From Rallus limicola (lineage: Eukaryota; Chordata; Aves; Gruiformes; Rallidae), in assembly GCA_022605955.1 (NCBI GenBank), contig JAKCOZ010000003.1, forward strand, positions 56,420,179 through 56,484,178: a stretch of DNA of 64,000 nt. Reading direction: 5' to 3'. A program made the position numbers and the translations under genes. Each line of letters opens with the position of its first letter. Position 1 is the first letter of the stretch. The notes beneath the pieces were generated by a model that was not told the DNA's origin, did not search any database, and was given only the letters and a program-made list of their open reading frames with translations. This document shows, one piece after another, positions 52,069 to 63,470 of this stretch.

Positions 52069-52213
52069 GAGAGCTATGCAGACACACTTCCCATCAGTCT
52101 TAAATTAGGCAGGCTGAACCATCATTTTTGTCTATAACCTAAACTGTCCTTACCAATCTGCCAGCATTTCAGCCTTAACCACATGGAATATTTCTCCAAG
52201 ATCCAGGCAAAGA
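52069..52213. repeat. 145-bp direct repeat, copy 2
   Basis: It starts GAGAGCTATGCAGACACAC, in the same orientation as copy 1, with a 250-base spacer. It is followed at once by a 10-bp tandem duplication (52,214-52,233). Confidence 0.95.
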
Positions 52214-52233
52214 GATATCACATGATATCACAT
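52214..52233. repeat. 10-bp tandem duplication
   Basis: GATATCACAT occurs twice in perfect tandem directly at the right edge of the second 145-bp copy. Confidence 0.93.
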
Positions 52234-53917
52234 TACCCTCTTCTCGTTTAAAAAATCATGCTAACAGTATTTGTTAGTCTGTTCATGCTACCTAAACAGA
52301 CCTTCCACCCCTAATACAGGTCTCTTTCTGCCTTATGAAGACACGTCTTTCAGAACATATTTGAGGTTCAGGTATGTGGCACGGTCATTCTGTACAAAAG
52401 AGCATGTTTCTGAGTGCTGTGCTCCATAACCACAATTCTCTGGTTGCCTAAGAAAGAGGGTATTGCTCTGTAACATTGGAGTAGGATTTCAAAGCCTCAA
52501 GATCAAATGGTGAGGAGTCATTACCGTAGTCAAAGGGAGGTGGAGGAATCTGGCAGTAGCAGGTGAAGGGGCTGAAATGTTTGCTGCTTCTGTGCATTTC
52601 AGGCTCAGTACCTTTGGAGGTCAGTTGAATATAATGACCTGTAAACTATTCCATGGGCTGCCCTCTTAAACCTTCTCATGACACATTTTAATCTGACGCT
52701 AAAAATTATGAAATCCTGAGGAGACCATTTGCAACCTGAAGATTGTGAAGACAGCTGGTTTTAGAGACCCTGTGAGATTCATATTTTTGATAGAACTGTC
52801 TTCCTACGGAGTATGAAAATGGTTCTGAGCCTGATTAAAGAATGTGAGCAATATTGGTTTTTAGGATGGCTCTCCAGTAGGAACATAACTATCACAGTGT
52901 GCTCTGGGGTAGTCAAGAAGTAAAATACAAATGCCATTTTTACTCCATATATATTCAGCTTGGGCTTAACTCTGCGTTTTTACCAATGAGACTGCTAACA
53001 CAACTGATAGATTGAGAAATGAAATCTGTTAAAGTGAGATCAGATCTTTTTCCAGAATGGCATTAAGTTCCTGGGTTGCTGTAGTCTATTGGATGGAGTT
53101 ATTCTGTGGCATGAACTGATTTCTTCTGTTCAATGCAAGAGTCCAGCATAAATAACCATTACCTATTGTAGCCTCAGAAGTCTGTAAAGAGATCCTGACC
53201 TTAAATCCCCTAAGACTGCTGTTGTCTGTTTTTCAGTAAATTCTGTATTGGCAGGAAAGCAGTGGATGCTTTTTTCTTTTTTTCATTAGCTGTTGATAAA
53301 AGCCAACGACAAATGAATACTTCATTTGGAATGGAAAAATAAGTCATTTTCTCATTAAAAATAACAAAAAAAATACCTCAGTCATGAGCCAACTTGAATG
53401 TATTAATTCAGTAATGTCAAGATATATGAAACCAAAAGGTTTTAATAGATGTACTGTCATTTCCTTCTTGTTCTTCTCTCTATCACTGACCATAGGCAGA
53501 GCCATAGGGAGGATCAAGCAGATCTGCTACTTTTCTTGAATATTCTTGTAGGTTTTAACTATTAGAAATGGCATAAGATTTGCTTTTCTTTCACTGAAAT
53601 ACTTGTGCATCTTCTAAACCTTTTGGTGATGCTGGATTAAGATGCATGTTTTTCTCAAGACAATGAAAAAGGTACTGTTAATCCTGTTTGAAAAACCTCT
53701 AAGTTCAAAGTAGCTCTTTGAGGTTTTTCCAAATCTTGGGGGCTTTCTAACATATCTAGGTTATTTTAAAACTTCCCTTTTCTGTGATATCCATAATATA
53801 CATATTTTAAAAAACAACCCACAAAACCCACTGCAACACTTGTTACACATTTCAGTTTTTCATGAGCATAAATTTTTATCAGAAGTAAGACTTGCAGGAT
53901 GGAAACTCCTGACAAAG

Positions 53918-54339
53918 AGAATCACAGAATCACAAGGTTGGAAAAGACCTTTAAGATCATCAAGTTCAACCATTCCCATCCTAAGCTAAACCATATCCCT
54001 AACTATCTACCCTTTTTTTAAACACATCCAGGGATGATGACTCAACCCCCTCCCTGGGCAGCCTGTTCCAGGTCCTGACAACTCTTTCAGTGAAAAATTT
54101 TTTCCTAACATCTAATCTGAACCTGCCCTGGCACAGCTTTGTGTCATTTCCCCTTGTCCTATCTCCTGTCACCTGGCTGAGAGAAACCATTACCCACCTC
54201 TCTACAACCTTCTTTCAGGTAGTTGTAGGTGTTGATAAGTGCACTGAATCTTGCTGTCCATGTTACTGACAAAAGTGTTAAACAGCACGGGTCCCAGTAC
54301 TGACCCTTGAGGCATTAATGCCACTCATCACTTAGACAT
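53918..54339 (-). mobile_element. CR1 LINE, 3' end and RT motif (3' part of interrupted copy)
   Basis: Plus strand 53,918-54,239 is the 3' UTR and ORF2 C-terminus in reverse ([40 protein letters not shown]). At 54,239/54,240 it jumps to the RT core, whose reverse reading gives the 'PQGSVLGPVLFN'-type block (54,240-54,335). The RT C-terminal section has been deleted. The element is interrupted at 54,339 by an LTR and resumes at 54,739. Confidence 0.93.
54335..54339. repeat. Target-site duplication, left copy (GACAT)
   Basis: GACAT directly precedes the LTR terminus TGTGGTGGTT and is repeated at 54,734-54,738. Confidence 0.9.
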
Positions 54340-54733
54340 TGTGGTGGTTCAGCCCCAAAACTGGCTGAGCACCACATGTTGCTCACTCACTCCATGAGGA
54401 GAAACAGACAGAGGCTCCATAGCTGTGGATGATAGTTTACTGACACAATCACCATGAAAGGAGAACAATAACAGCCCACAGCAAGTTTCACGTAGACTCT
54501 GTGTGATAACACAGAGGACCTTATTTACCCAACAATGACAGAGAGTACTGCATTGACACAAGGACTGATCTGCCACACTTGAACTGCCCTGGAAGCACCC
54601 CAGAGTACCCCTCCCTGACCAGCCCCTTTTATGGGGGAATGATGTCAGGTGGTTTGGAAAACAGCCCGGACTAACTCAGCTCACCTGTGATGGCTGCATG
54701 GGAAGGGTAACTGGCCTGGCCAGAACCAGGACA
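54340..54733 (-). mobile_element. Solo LTR inserted in CR1
   Basis: A 394-base element with ends TGTGGTGGTT...AACCAGGACA (imperfect terminal inverted repeats, TG...CA) and a perfect 5-bp target-site duplication. On the minus strand a TATA-like ATAAAAGG (plus 54,625-54,632) is followed about 100 bases later by TAAATAA (plus 54,521-54,527), a possible polyadenylation signal. This gives the orientation, antisense to PLCXD3. A 5-bp duplication and this size fit ERVL or similar avian LTRs. There are no internal retroviral genes. Confidence 0.92.
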
Positions 54734-54738
54734 GACAT
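54734..54738. repeat. Target-site duplication, right copy (GACAT)
   Basis: An exact repeat of 54,335-54,339, directly after the LTR end. Removing the LTR and one copy makes the flanking CR1 RT sequence continuous. Confidence 0.9.
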
Positions 54739-54985
54739 CAAGGTGTTGACCACAGCTCTTCGAATATGACCATTCAGCCAATTCTTTGTCTACTGAGAGG
54801 TCCATCTATCAAATCCATGTCTCTCCAATTTAGAGATGTGTCAAATGTTTTGCACAAGTGCAAGGAGATGACATAATTTACTCTTCCTTTATCCACCAAT
54901 GCTGTAACCCTGTTGTAGAACACCACCACTTTGGTAGGCATAACAAATTTGGTGATCCGTTCTTATAGCAACTATGTAATATTAG
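54739..54985 (-). mobile_element. CR1 LINE, RT region (5' part of interrupted copy)
   Basis: The minus strand reads as the RT 'FY(N/D)RVTALVDKGR...LCKTFDT' block, then a 'W-R-D-M-D-L' segment and the RIG-W region before the LTR. On the minus strand this part lies upstream of 53,918-54,339 and belongs to the same insertion. The upper end near 54,985 is approximate. Confidence 0.88.
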
Positions 54986-55425
54986 TTTCCTCTAAAAAAA
55001 TACCTTGCAGGCATTCTTGAATAATCAAATGTGAAAGCTTGGATTAATAGTATTCAGACATTAAAAAGTAATGCTATCTCTTATTAAGTAATAGAAAGTA
55101 TTTTATGAAATGGATAATGTCTTGTTAGTTTAGTATCATTCTTCTAAAAAAAAAAAAAAAACCAAGTTATTTTATTACCTGCAAGACCTGGAAAGTGTGG
55201 TAGTAACACCATTTTGCAGCGATTCTGTCAGAAACCAAACCATTATCACTTCTGAGGAAAAAAAATAAAGCCCTGCAAGATGCAGAGGTTACTCCTGACA
55301 AGGTTATGAAAGAACATTTTACTGTGTTGCTAGTTTAGCTTTCTGCTCAGGAGGAATTTTACCTGGATGGATAAATGGCTGGTTGACTTGTACATGCTCT
55401 GAAGCAATGAGTCATTTTTAGTCTC
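54986..55425. other. Intronic, no element recognised
   Basis: AT-rich sequence including an A16 tract (55,146-55,161). Confidence 0.5.
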
Positions 55426-55929
55426 TGTCATGGTTTAATGCCAGGCAGCATCTAAGCCCCACACAGCCACTGACTCACTGCCCCATGTCAGGATGGCAGA
55501 GAGAATGGGAAGAGTGAAAGTGAAAAAACTCACTTTTGGGATAAAGGCAGTTTAAAAGGTAAAGCAAAAGCTGTGCACTCAAGCAAGGAAAGGCAAGACA
55601 TTCATTCCCCACTTCCCATGGGAAGGAAGGTGTTCAACCATCCCCAGGAAAGCAGGGCTCCATCACACCTAACAGTGACTTGGGAAGATAAATGCCACCC
55701 CTCCAAACAACTGTCCCAGCTGTGTGCCCTCACAGCTCCCTGTACCCCCAAAGCCTACTCACTGGTGGGTGGCACAAGAAGCAGAAAAGCCCTTGGCTCT
55801 GTGTGAGCACTGCTCAGCAGTAACATAACCATCTCTGCATTAACAGCAGTTTCTAGCACAACCCCCAAACACAGCCCTGTACTAGCTGCTGTTAAGAAAA
55901 TTAACTCTATCCCATCCAAACCCAGCAAA
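55426..55929 (-). mobile_element. Solo LTR of an avian ERVL-type retrovirus
   Basis: Plus-strand start TGTCATGGTTTAATGCCAGG. The right end reads, on the minus strand, TTTGCTGGGTTTGGATGGGA then TAGAGTTAATTTTCTT, the well-known 5' end of a widespread avian LTR family (usual start TGTTCTGGGTTTGG, here mutated). The family's CTTTTCTGCTTCTTGTGCCA and TAAACTGCCTTTATCCCAAA blocks are also present in order. About 504 bases, minus orientation, no internal genes. Flanks GTCTC (55,421-55,425) and GTCTT (55,930-55,934) match at 4 of 5 bases, as expected for an aged 5-bp target-site duplication. Confidence 0.9.
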
Positions 55930-58279
55930 GTCTTTTAGGAGAAAAAGGTTAGAATTTAGGATCTCAAACCATTTAGTGATATATGAAAATACACAGTAAA
56001 ACATTATGCAGAAAATATGTTGGCTGACACAGAATTGCTCTCTAGATTGATCAGAGTACTAATTGTGCCACCATTAATCAAGGGAGTTTAATCATGGCTA
56101 CAACAATTTCTTAAAACTAGATTTTTTTCATACTTTATTTCTTCCTCCATCATCATTAGACTCACTTAATTGACTTACACAACAGATGTGCAATCCCACT
56201 GACTTGTAGAACTTTTTCTTTTTTTTCACTCTTACTGTCTTTTGACATTATTTATGAAATGTTTCATCTTCAAGATTTTAAAAATCAAACTTTTTTTGTA
56301 GTATTGATATTTGGTAGTTTCTTTTGTCTTCTTTTTTTGACAGAAAAATGAATGTTTGGTAAGGTTTTTTCATTGGATGTCTATTTTCCCTTCAGCAAAC
56401 TAAGATCTTAAATATGGACAGTTTAACATGAATTTATGAACATAGACTGTTGGGGTTAAATTGGGGTAGACAGAGCAGGGCGTCTAAGAGCATGAAAAAC
56501 ATGTTTTCAATTATAACTTGCATTCATTTTTTCTGGCTAAAATATAATCCTTCCAGTATCCAAATTGCTTAGGTAAAGCTATGTTCTCAGGATGTGCTAT
56601 AAAAGCTCAAATTCTAAAAGTTTACATATATCCTCAAAGCAGAAAAAAGTCTGAGCATACGTAGGCTACAATGTGGCTGTGATCCTGGTTCAGTAGGTTA
56701 AAAACATTCAGGATGTAGTAAATTTAAAGCATGGGAAGGCAATTCTTGAATGTGGTGACCCAATGAACTTTCCTGAACACTCACATAACCTTTCTTATGA
56801 GAAGCAATTATATGTGTGAAACTAATCTGAGGGAGTTTACTTACCACTACTTACATGAGAAGAGATTGATGAATTTGACTGATAAATAGGCTGCAAAATG
56901 TAGATAGTATAATTAGTTCCAGTCAAATTCAAAGCAAACTGTGGACTGAGCTACATAATATGAAGAGTGAATCTATACACTTAGAATACATGCATGGATT
57001 GGATGTGTGAACAGCTGAGCATAATGAAAGTAAACTGTAAAAACCACATAAAGGAGATGACTTTTCCATCAGTGATCAGCAAAAAGTAAAGGTGACATGT
57101 ATGTAAGCATTTTTTAATTGCTTGTTTACAACACAAGCACTGGACTCCCAAGAAGCAAGTAATACCTGCATGTATTTTTCAGGCTTACAGTGTTTAATGT
57201 CAGGCTTATAGTCATTTACAGAATGTAAATATTTTTCAGTGGTATTTGACATAATTAATAAGTACATATCTGCCAGTTTGGGATATTTGCTGGCACTTGC
57301 TCAGGTAACATGCATATATGAGTGTTCTTTCGTGGGAACTGGTGAAGGCTTAAATATAGATTTTCAAGTGCACCTGGAATTCATAAAACCATGTTCTCTA
57401 GAAGTCAGAATTTCGTCAGTTCTGAGGTCCATGTCCCTGTTGCCCTAAGCTGGACCATTTGAACCTTAAGTAAATGCACGTGGGCTCCCCTGAGGACAGT
57501 AAGTTTTTTGTATTGTCAAGGCATTTTGAAAATGGCACTATTATGTGATTCTGTTTGTGACACTTGTCCACTTCCTAACACAGGGCAGTGTACTTTCTGT
57601 CTCTGTCTGGGTGTCCTGATTTCACCATGGGTTCTTGAATTCCTGGAGAGGGCGGTGATTATGATTAGGATGTAACACATGATTGCAAGGATCCATCACA
57701 GCCTTTTAAAGATGGATGTACATGTTGCAAGGCCATTCTTTAGGCTCCCATTCAAAGGAGTCCTGTGTATATCTGTTATTTTCATGTATTGTTAAGATTT
57801 ATGTGTACATGCATATAAAATTAATCCATTCTTTTTTTCTGACTGTCGAGCTAGGCTTGCACCTATAGTGATCCCCTCAATTAATTATCTTCTGTGTACA
57901 GGTCTTCAGGCTAAAGAAGTATAAACAGTACGACTTTTCTGCTCACAGTTCATCACTACTTAATTGGTACACTGGAGCTGGCAATATTCAGTGTCCTTAG
58001 CTCTGTGTTGGACACCAGCTGTGCCTCTAATTTGAGAGGCTGATATTAAAAGTACCTGAAAGACTAACTTCTTTTCATCAAATATTGTAACCAGCTGAAC
58101 ACAGGGCTTTGTAGCTAACCTACCTCCTCAAAGCTGAGTGAAAGTAGTAGTATCACTTCTATCTGGATTTCAAGATTACTCTTTCACCTTTCCTCCAGAG
58201 AGATGCTTTGGGGACTGGGGTTTCTTTCTTAAATTGTGGAAGTTAGCTCTTTGAAACACATTGTTAAAAATGGACTCCC

Positions 58280-58306
58280 AGGGACAGGTTGGTCCAACCT
58301 GTCCCT
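58280..58306. repeat. Perfect 13-bp inverted repeat with 1-nt centre
   Basis: AGGGACAGGTTGG, then T, then CCAACCTGTCCCT. All 13 positions pair. Confidence 0.95.
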
Positions 58307-59824
58307 CTTCCTGCTGTGTGTACTCAAAGGGCTTGAAGACTAAAGTGCTGTACTTGGGCACGGAACTCTCATGTTGAAAAGAGTAGTTAGGAGATGCTTT
58401 ATTTTAAAGTCTTGTTGAATTTGTATAGTTGTATGATCAAACACTTGCTAGAGGTCAGCATGATGTTACTTTTGTGAGTCAGCTCCTCATTAGACCAGCC
58501 CTCCAAGAAGGAGAGCCAAGAGTGTCCCTGGCTGGCTGTAGCTGTTCTACTCTTCTTGTACTGGGAACATATATGCAAAGCTGACATCAACATGAACAGG
58601 AATTTGAAAAAATGGATTTGCTCTGCAGTTTTCGCTGCCACCAGTAATGTTACACAGCACTGTCTTTTTCTTCCGTTTCATTTGTCTGTCCACCTCTTGT
58701 CCTTGCCTTAGTTAAAAAATGTCTATGGCAGAGGCTGCCAATGGCATAGCACACTTCAGTCCTATACAGGGTGATTTTGTTACAATCCTAAAATCTCTTT
58801 AAAGAACCAAACCAACAAAACCCAACCACAGAGTAAAGAACCACACTTGGCACTGCACTGGCTGCTGGGTGTTTTTGATGAGTGAGTGAGAGTAGAGGTC
58901 TCAAAAACTGGAAAACTATCCTGGACCAAATTCTGATTGTTTTGAAGTCCACCTTTTTGAAGACAAAGCAAAACTTTTCCTCCCCAGAAAAGTAGATTAC
59001 CCCTTCAAAGGATGAAGAACTAGGTTTCACATGATAATCACTAAGTTAACAGATAGAATACTTTGGACATACATAATAAAAATGCATACACTCCAACACA
59101 TATATGTGTATATGTGTACCTACATTTTTCTATGTTTTCTCATTCAACTGACAACTCCTTGATGAAAGTTCATAAGGGACGAAATTAGAATTTACTTTAC
59201 AAGCTGTGTGAGGTGTATGGGACAAATTGAGTGATAGAGAGAAGAGATGTCTTTGTAGGAAGTCCCCAAAAGCTGAATATTCTTTTTTCAGAGTAAACAT
59301 GGCCACTGCCTTTTTCAATTCTCTTTTTCTCTGTTCTCTATGTGTGTAGCACCAGATGGTGCAGAAGCAATTAAGCAGCAATACCTGACTTGCTTGGACA
59401 AGAACCTATGTGGAAACTCTTAGAGAACATATATATATTTTGTCTGCTCAGGTAATTGTACAAATGCCTATATGCAAAACCTCCTCTATGTTTCTTCAGC
59501 TCTGCTGAAAATCTCCTACACTGTTCATTATTATGACTCTATTTTGTCTCTTTGCACAGTGCTGTCTTCTGGTCTGTCATTATCTTCTCTCCCGGCACTC
59601 CCCTCCCCCTCTCTGTGGCTACTGAATATTTGTGTTTGGTACCCTGGTTAGAATCTATCGGTGAGACAGTCATCTTTGGCCTAGAGTTGTCATTGCCAAT
59701 GATCAGTAATTACTTTCTCTGGACAGGCAAAGAGAAATTTCTATTTCCTTCTTGAGAAAAGAGGCATGGAGTAGAGTTAAGAGCAATTCAGAGAGCTGAT
59801 ACAATGAGATTGGAATTTTTAAGA

Positions 59825-60115
59825 TTATGAGGTCAGATTACCCATATTCACACAATGCCACAGTTTGTTTTCAGTTCTAGGGTTGTTCTCATGGGTTTGA
59901 AGGGCTTCAGAAATGGTGACAGTGGTGGACACAGCTGTGACCTCTCCAGGGGCAATATCATGAAGAATATGTGTCAGGTCAGAAGCCTGCAAAGGATGTG
60001 GACCATGTTTTTGGGCTGAAATGGGTGCTCTCCCTGTAAGTGCACATACTGTCAGCTGGACTGACGATGGAGTACTGCTTAATTTCACTGTGATGCTGCT
60101 TTTGAAATGAAACTT
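59825..60115 (-). other. 97-codon open frame, possible exon relic or pseudogene
   Basis: The minus-strand frame runs from just after a TAA (60,116-60,118) to a TAA at 59,825-59,827. It includes SSITVKLSSTPSSVQLTVCA, SDLTHILHDIAPGEVTAVST, TVTISEALQTHENN and ends NMGNLTS. The composition is mixed and Ser/Thr-rich, like the C-terminal region of a nuclear protein, not like a translated repeat. Just upstream on the minus strand, a pyrimidine-rich stretch ends GGTTTACAG (acceptor-like, exon would begin at 60,121), but the frame has a stop three codons into such an exon. I cannot name the protein. It could be a degraded exon, a retrocopy fragment or chance. Confidence 0.3.
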
Positions 60116-63100
60116 TTACATCTGTAAACCAAAGAAAATGGTTTGCTAAGGTTTATATAGAGTAAGGAAAATTATCAGAGAGTGGAATACAGATGTAGAG
60201 TTAAACTTTTGGAAGTGAAATGGGATATTTAGGCAAACTCCATGTCCTTCTACTTTCTTGCGTTAATTGCTTGTCATCCTCCCCAGCTTTCCTGTGATTG
60301 CTCTGTAGGGTGCTGCTGGATATGTACTAAGGACATTCTCTACTGAATGGAACCTAATGGGGCTTTGAAATATTGATGAATAAAAGGTTAATTTTTAATT
60401 CCCCATCAATCTGAACTAATTGGAATTCAACGTGCTTTTGTCCAAGAGACTTTCTGACATTATGTGGTTTAATGTGCCTGCGCATTTAAATAAGCATGGT
60501 GCCACAGGATTTTTCTTTCCTGAAGGCTGAGTTGTTAGGTTTGATGGAAGAAAATGGGTTTGTATTCTTCTATTTGTAATTATGCCATTGGCCCAGGCTC
60601 TGCTCTTGTATGTTCAACTGTCATCACATAATGCCACTTCAATTGAACTAATTTGGCCATAAGGTCTTCAAGAGCCCATGCCAGGGATTGTATATTAACA
60701 CATGAATATTGAGCCCAGATGAACAATGATATCCTGTAAGCACAGATATAAAACGTGTTGGTATGTATTTATGCATTCCTTATTTGTGCTGGATCACTGA
60801 CCTGCTCTGGCTTCAGATTCAAATGTCTGCATTTGTGCTTGTGGCTAGGAAGACCTGAGATGGTTAGGGTAATGGTTGTCTCACTTCTGCCCTCATTCAT
60901 GTTTTCATTGTCTGATGATTTCACTTAACTAAAATTCATTAATTTCTGTTACATCTGTATTTGGAAATATTGAATGATGGTCACAAATCCTAGTTTTTGT
61001 TAGTGGGATGGAACTTAACAAATTAGAGTGAAAAATAAATGTTAATCCCTGTTTTTCATAGTCAAATATTGTTTCATTTTTAAATGGATGAAACACAACT
61101 AGCATATTGCAGCCTCTTTATGCTGCCAGGAGAAAGGAGATAAATAGTGTTGCAAGAAATAGTGGCAGAGAACTGAAAAGGATGGAGAAATGTTTCCCCC
61201 TGCCCCAGGAAAATACATTATTCAGTGACTGCTACTGTGATATATGCCTGACTGAGCCAAAACCCAACATAGTTGATGCTCAGATTGCATTTCTGTTTGA
61301 CTGATTGTGGGCTGCATTTGCAAAGCGACAGCCACTTTGTAGGTATGGCCACAAGGAGAAGCTGCTAATGGTAGGTCACCAGAATATCTGCCTCATTGGT
61401 TGTTGTCCAAAAGATCAGTTCCATTTGTGTATATGCCATCGAAGCATTCATGTGAGACCATCTCTGGCATTACTAGTTTAGCCACTCCACTGCCAGAGAA
61501 GATAAACCTGGTCTCTTTTGCTCTTGCCGCCTTAATGTTTTTTCCTGCAAAACTGGGGAGATGATTGCTGGTGTGTGTACAGTAATAAAGCTTGTCAGAC
61601 ACAGCCAGCCAGAATTCTTCTGAATTCACATTTAATTTATTCACAGCACAGCATGCAGCAGAGCTCATGGCTGCAAGTTAATCTGCTGCACTTTAATGAG
61701 ATAACTGTTTGCCTCCCAGGTTTTGAGGTTTATGCTAGTTTTATTTGTCAACCTGGCCAAAGCCAGAGCCATAAGGTATTGCAGCTCTACACTGAAATAT
61801 TTTATTTACTTAGCTGATGCTTTCACCAGCAAAGAAATCGGTGAAGTAATTAAATAGTGCTGCTTCTATTTTAGAACAGGATTTTTTTTTTGGAACCTCC
61901 AGTTTACAATATGTCCTTGTCAGTGTTCTGGCTCATGAGTATTACCTAGATAAAAATATTCTATTCACAATTTCTCTGTACTTCTGGAATTAAATTTCCA
62001 CCTGTCTTTGAAAATTGATCCCCTTTTCTCATTTCCTTTAGAGGCGCATATTACTGGGGAGGAGGGGCAGGGGAAGAAATGTAGGAACTCTTTAATATCA
62101 AATCCAAATGCAGAAATTTAAGAGTGATAGCGAGTTGCAAAGTCTCCCATTAAACAACAGATTATATGGCTCCACTCAGGTTTGAAACCCAGTTCGTGCC
62201 AGTCGAGTACCTGCATTACAACTCTGTCTTTTAACAGTGACAATTCCTCCTCATTAACTAATTACTGTATCCATAATGAAAAGAAGATGAACCCTAGTCA
62301 AGAAAAATGAGGTAATGATGCATCACTAATGAGATCATTTCTGTCGTGCGATGGGAACACACGGGGGTCGAGAGGCACCTGGAAGCATCACCCCTGCAGA
62401 TGTCTGTTGAGCGCCTGCCCTCACGGGTCTACTGACCGAGCCAGACCCACCCCAGAGTGGGCGGAGAGGAGCAGAATGTGTGGACACAGCATCGCTAGCA
62501 TCTGTCTTGGAGTCTGAACCGCTTAAATCAAAGTAAGTGTCTTCTGAGAGGCTTGCATTGATTTATCTAAAGCCAGTTAAAGCCTCATTTTAAGGCTCAC
62601 TTGTACTTATGCAGAAATATTGATTCTGTACAAAAAAAAACATTTGGAAAGAAGTCTTTGGGATTGAGCTAAGATCTTTTGTGTATCTTATCCTTTAATG
62701 TCTAAACATTGGGTGAAGGGTGAGGGTCTGATTCATCTTCCACTTCACCACTGTACCCTTGCATTATGTTTTCTGGAAACTCAAAGCCTGTTAGACTTGC
62801 CACCATTTGCAGCACAGACACAGCCATGCTAAGAAACCTTATAGTTCTCTGTCACTTTTGGGGACCATTTGTGACACAAGCTATTTTCTGTTTGGATTCA
62901 AATGAATAAATAAATAATTACAAGGAAATATCTGATAGATTCATGGGAAAATGCTGCAGCAGACTTGCTACAGCAAGTTGAAACACGCCTGATGTTAGTT
63001 ATAATCTCCTCATGTTTCTTTGCTGCTAACAGAAGGATGAGGGGAGTGAAGAGGGGAGTGGAAGAGAATGTATAGGAGGAGATATCCACTGAACATCATT

Positions 63101-63437
63101 GGGTTTTGGAGCAAGGGCAACATTTGCTGAGAGAATTCAGAAAAAGACAATTTTAAGAAATATTAAACTCTGTTCGGCAATCAAGTCAGGTAGCATAAAT
63201 GACAGAAAGCACAAGATTAAGCCAACCTTCTATGTATTTCTTCACATTTAAAAAATGTTGATTTCCAATGGCATGCAGGTGGAAAGGAGCACGTGGACAA
63301 AACATCAACACATTTGCCTGTGTGTAATGCTTTTTATTTTTCGACATCTTTCCTTCCCCTTGGACAACGAGCTGCCTTTTAATGTGTGTGTCTTCACCAA
63401 ATGCCAGTAGCACATCAAAAGAAGTTGTGCACTTTGA

Positions 63438-63470
63438 GCAAGACAGTAAGCAAGACAGTAGCAAGACAGT
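63438..63470. repeat. Three tandem copies of GCAAGACAGTA
   Basis: Units of 12, 11 and 10 bases: GCAAGACAGTAA, GCAAGACAGTA, GCAAGACAGT. It lies 33 bases left of a CR1 3' end. Confidence 0.93.

Larger units (their letters stand above)
51591..53917. other. Intronic, contains direct duplications
   Basis: No gene. It contains a 145-bp direct repeat pair, a 19-bp tandem and a 10-bp tandem (listed separately), then AT-rich unassigned sequence to 53,917. Confidence 0.5.
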
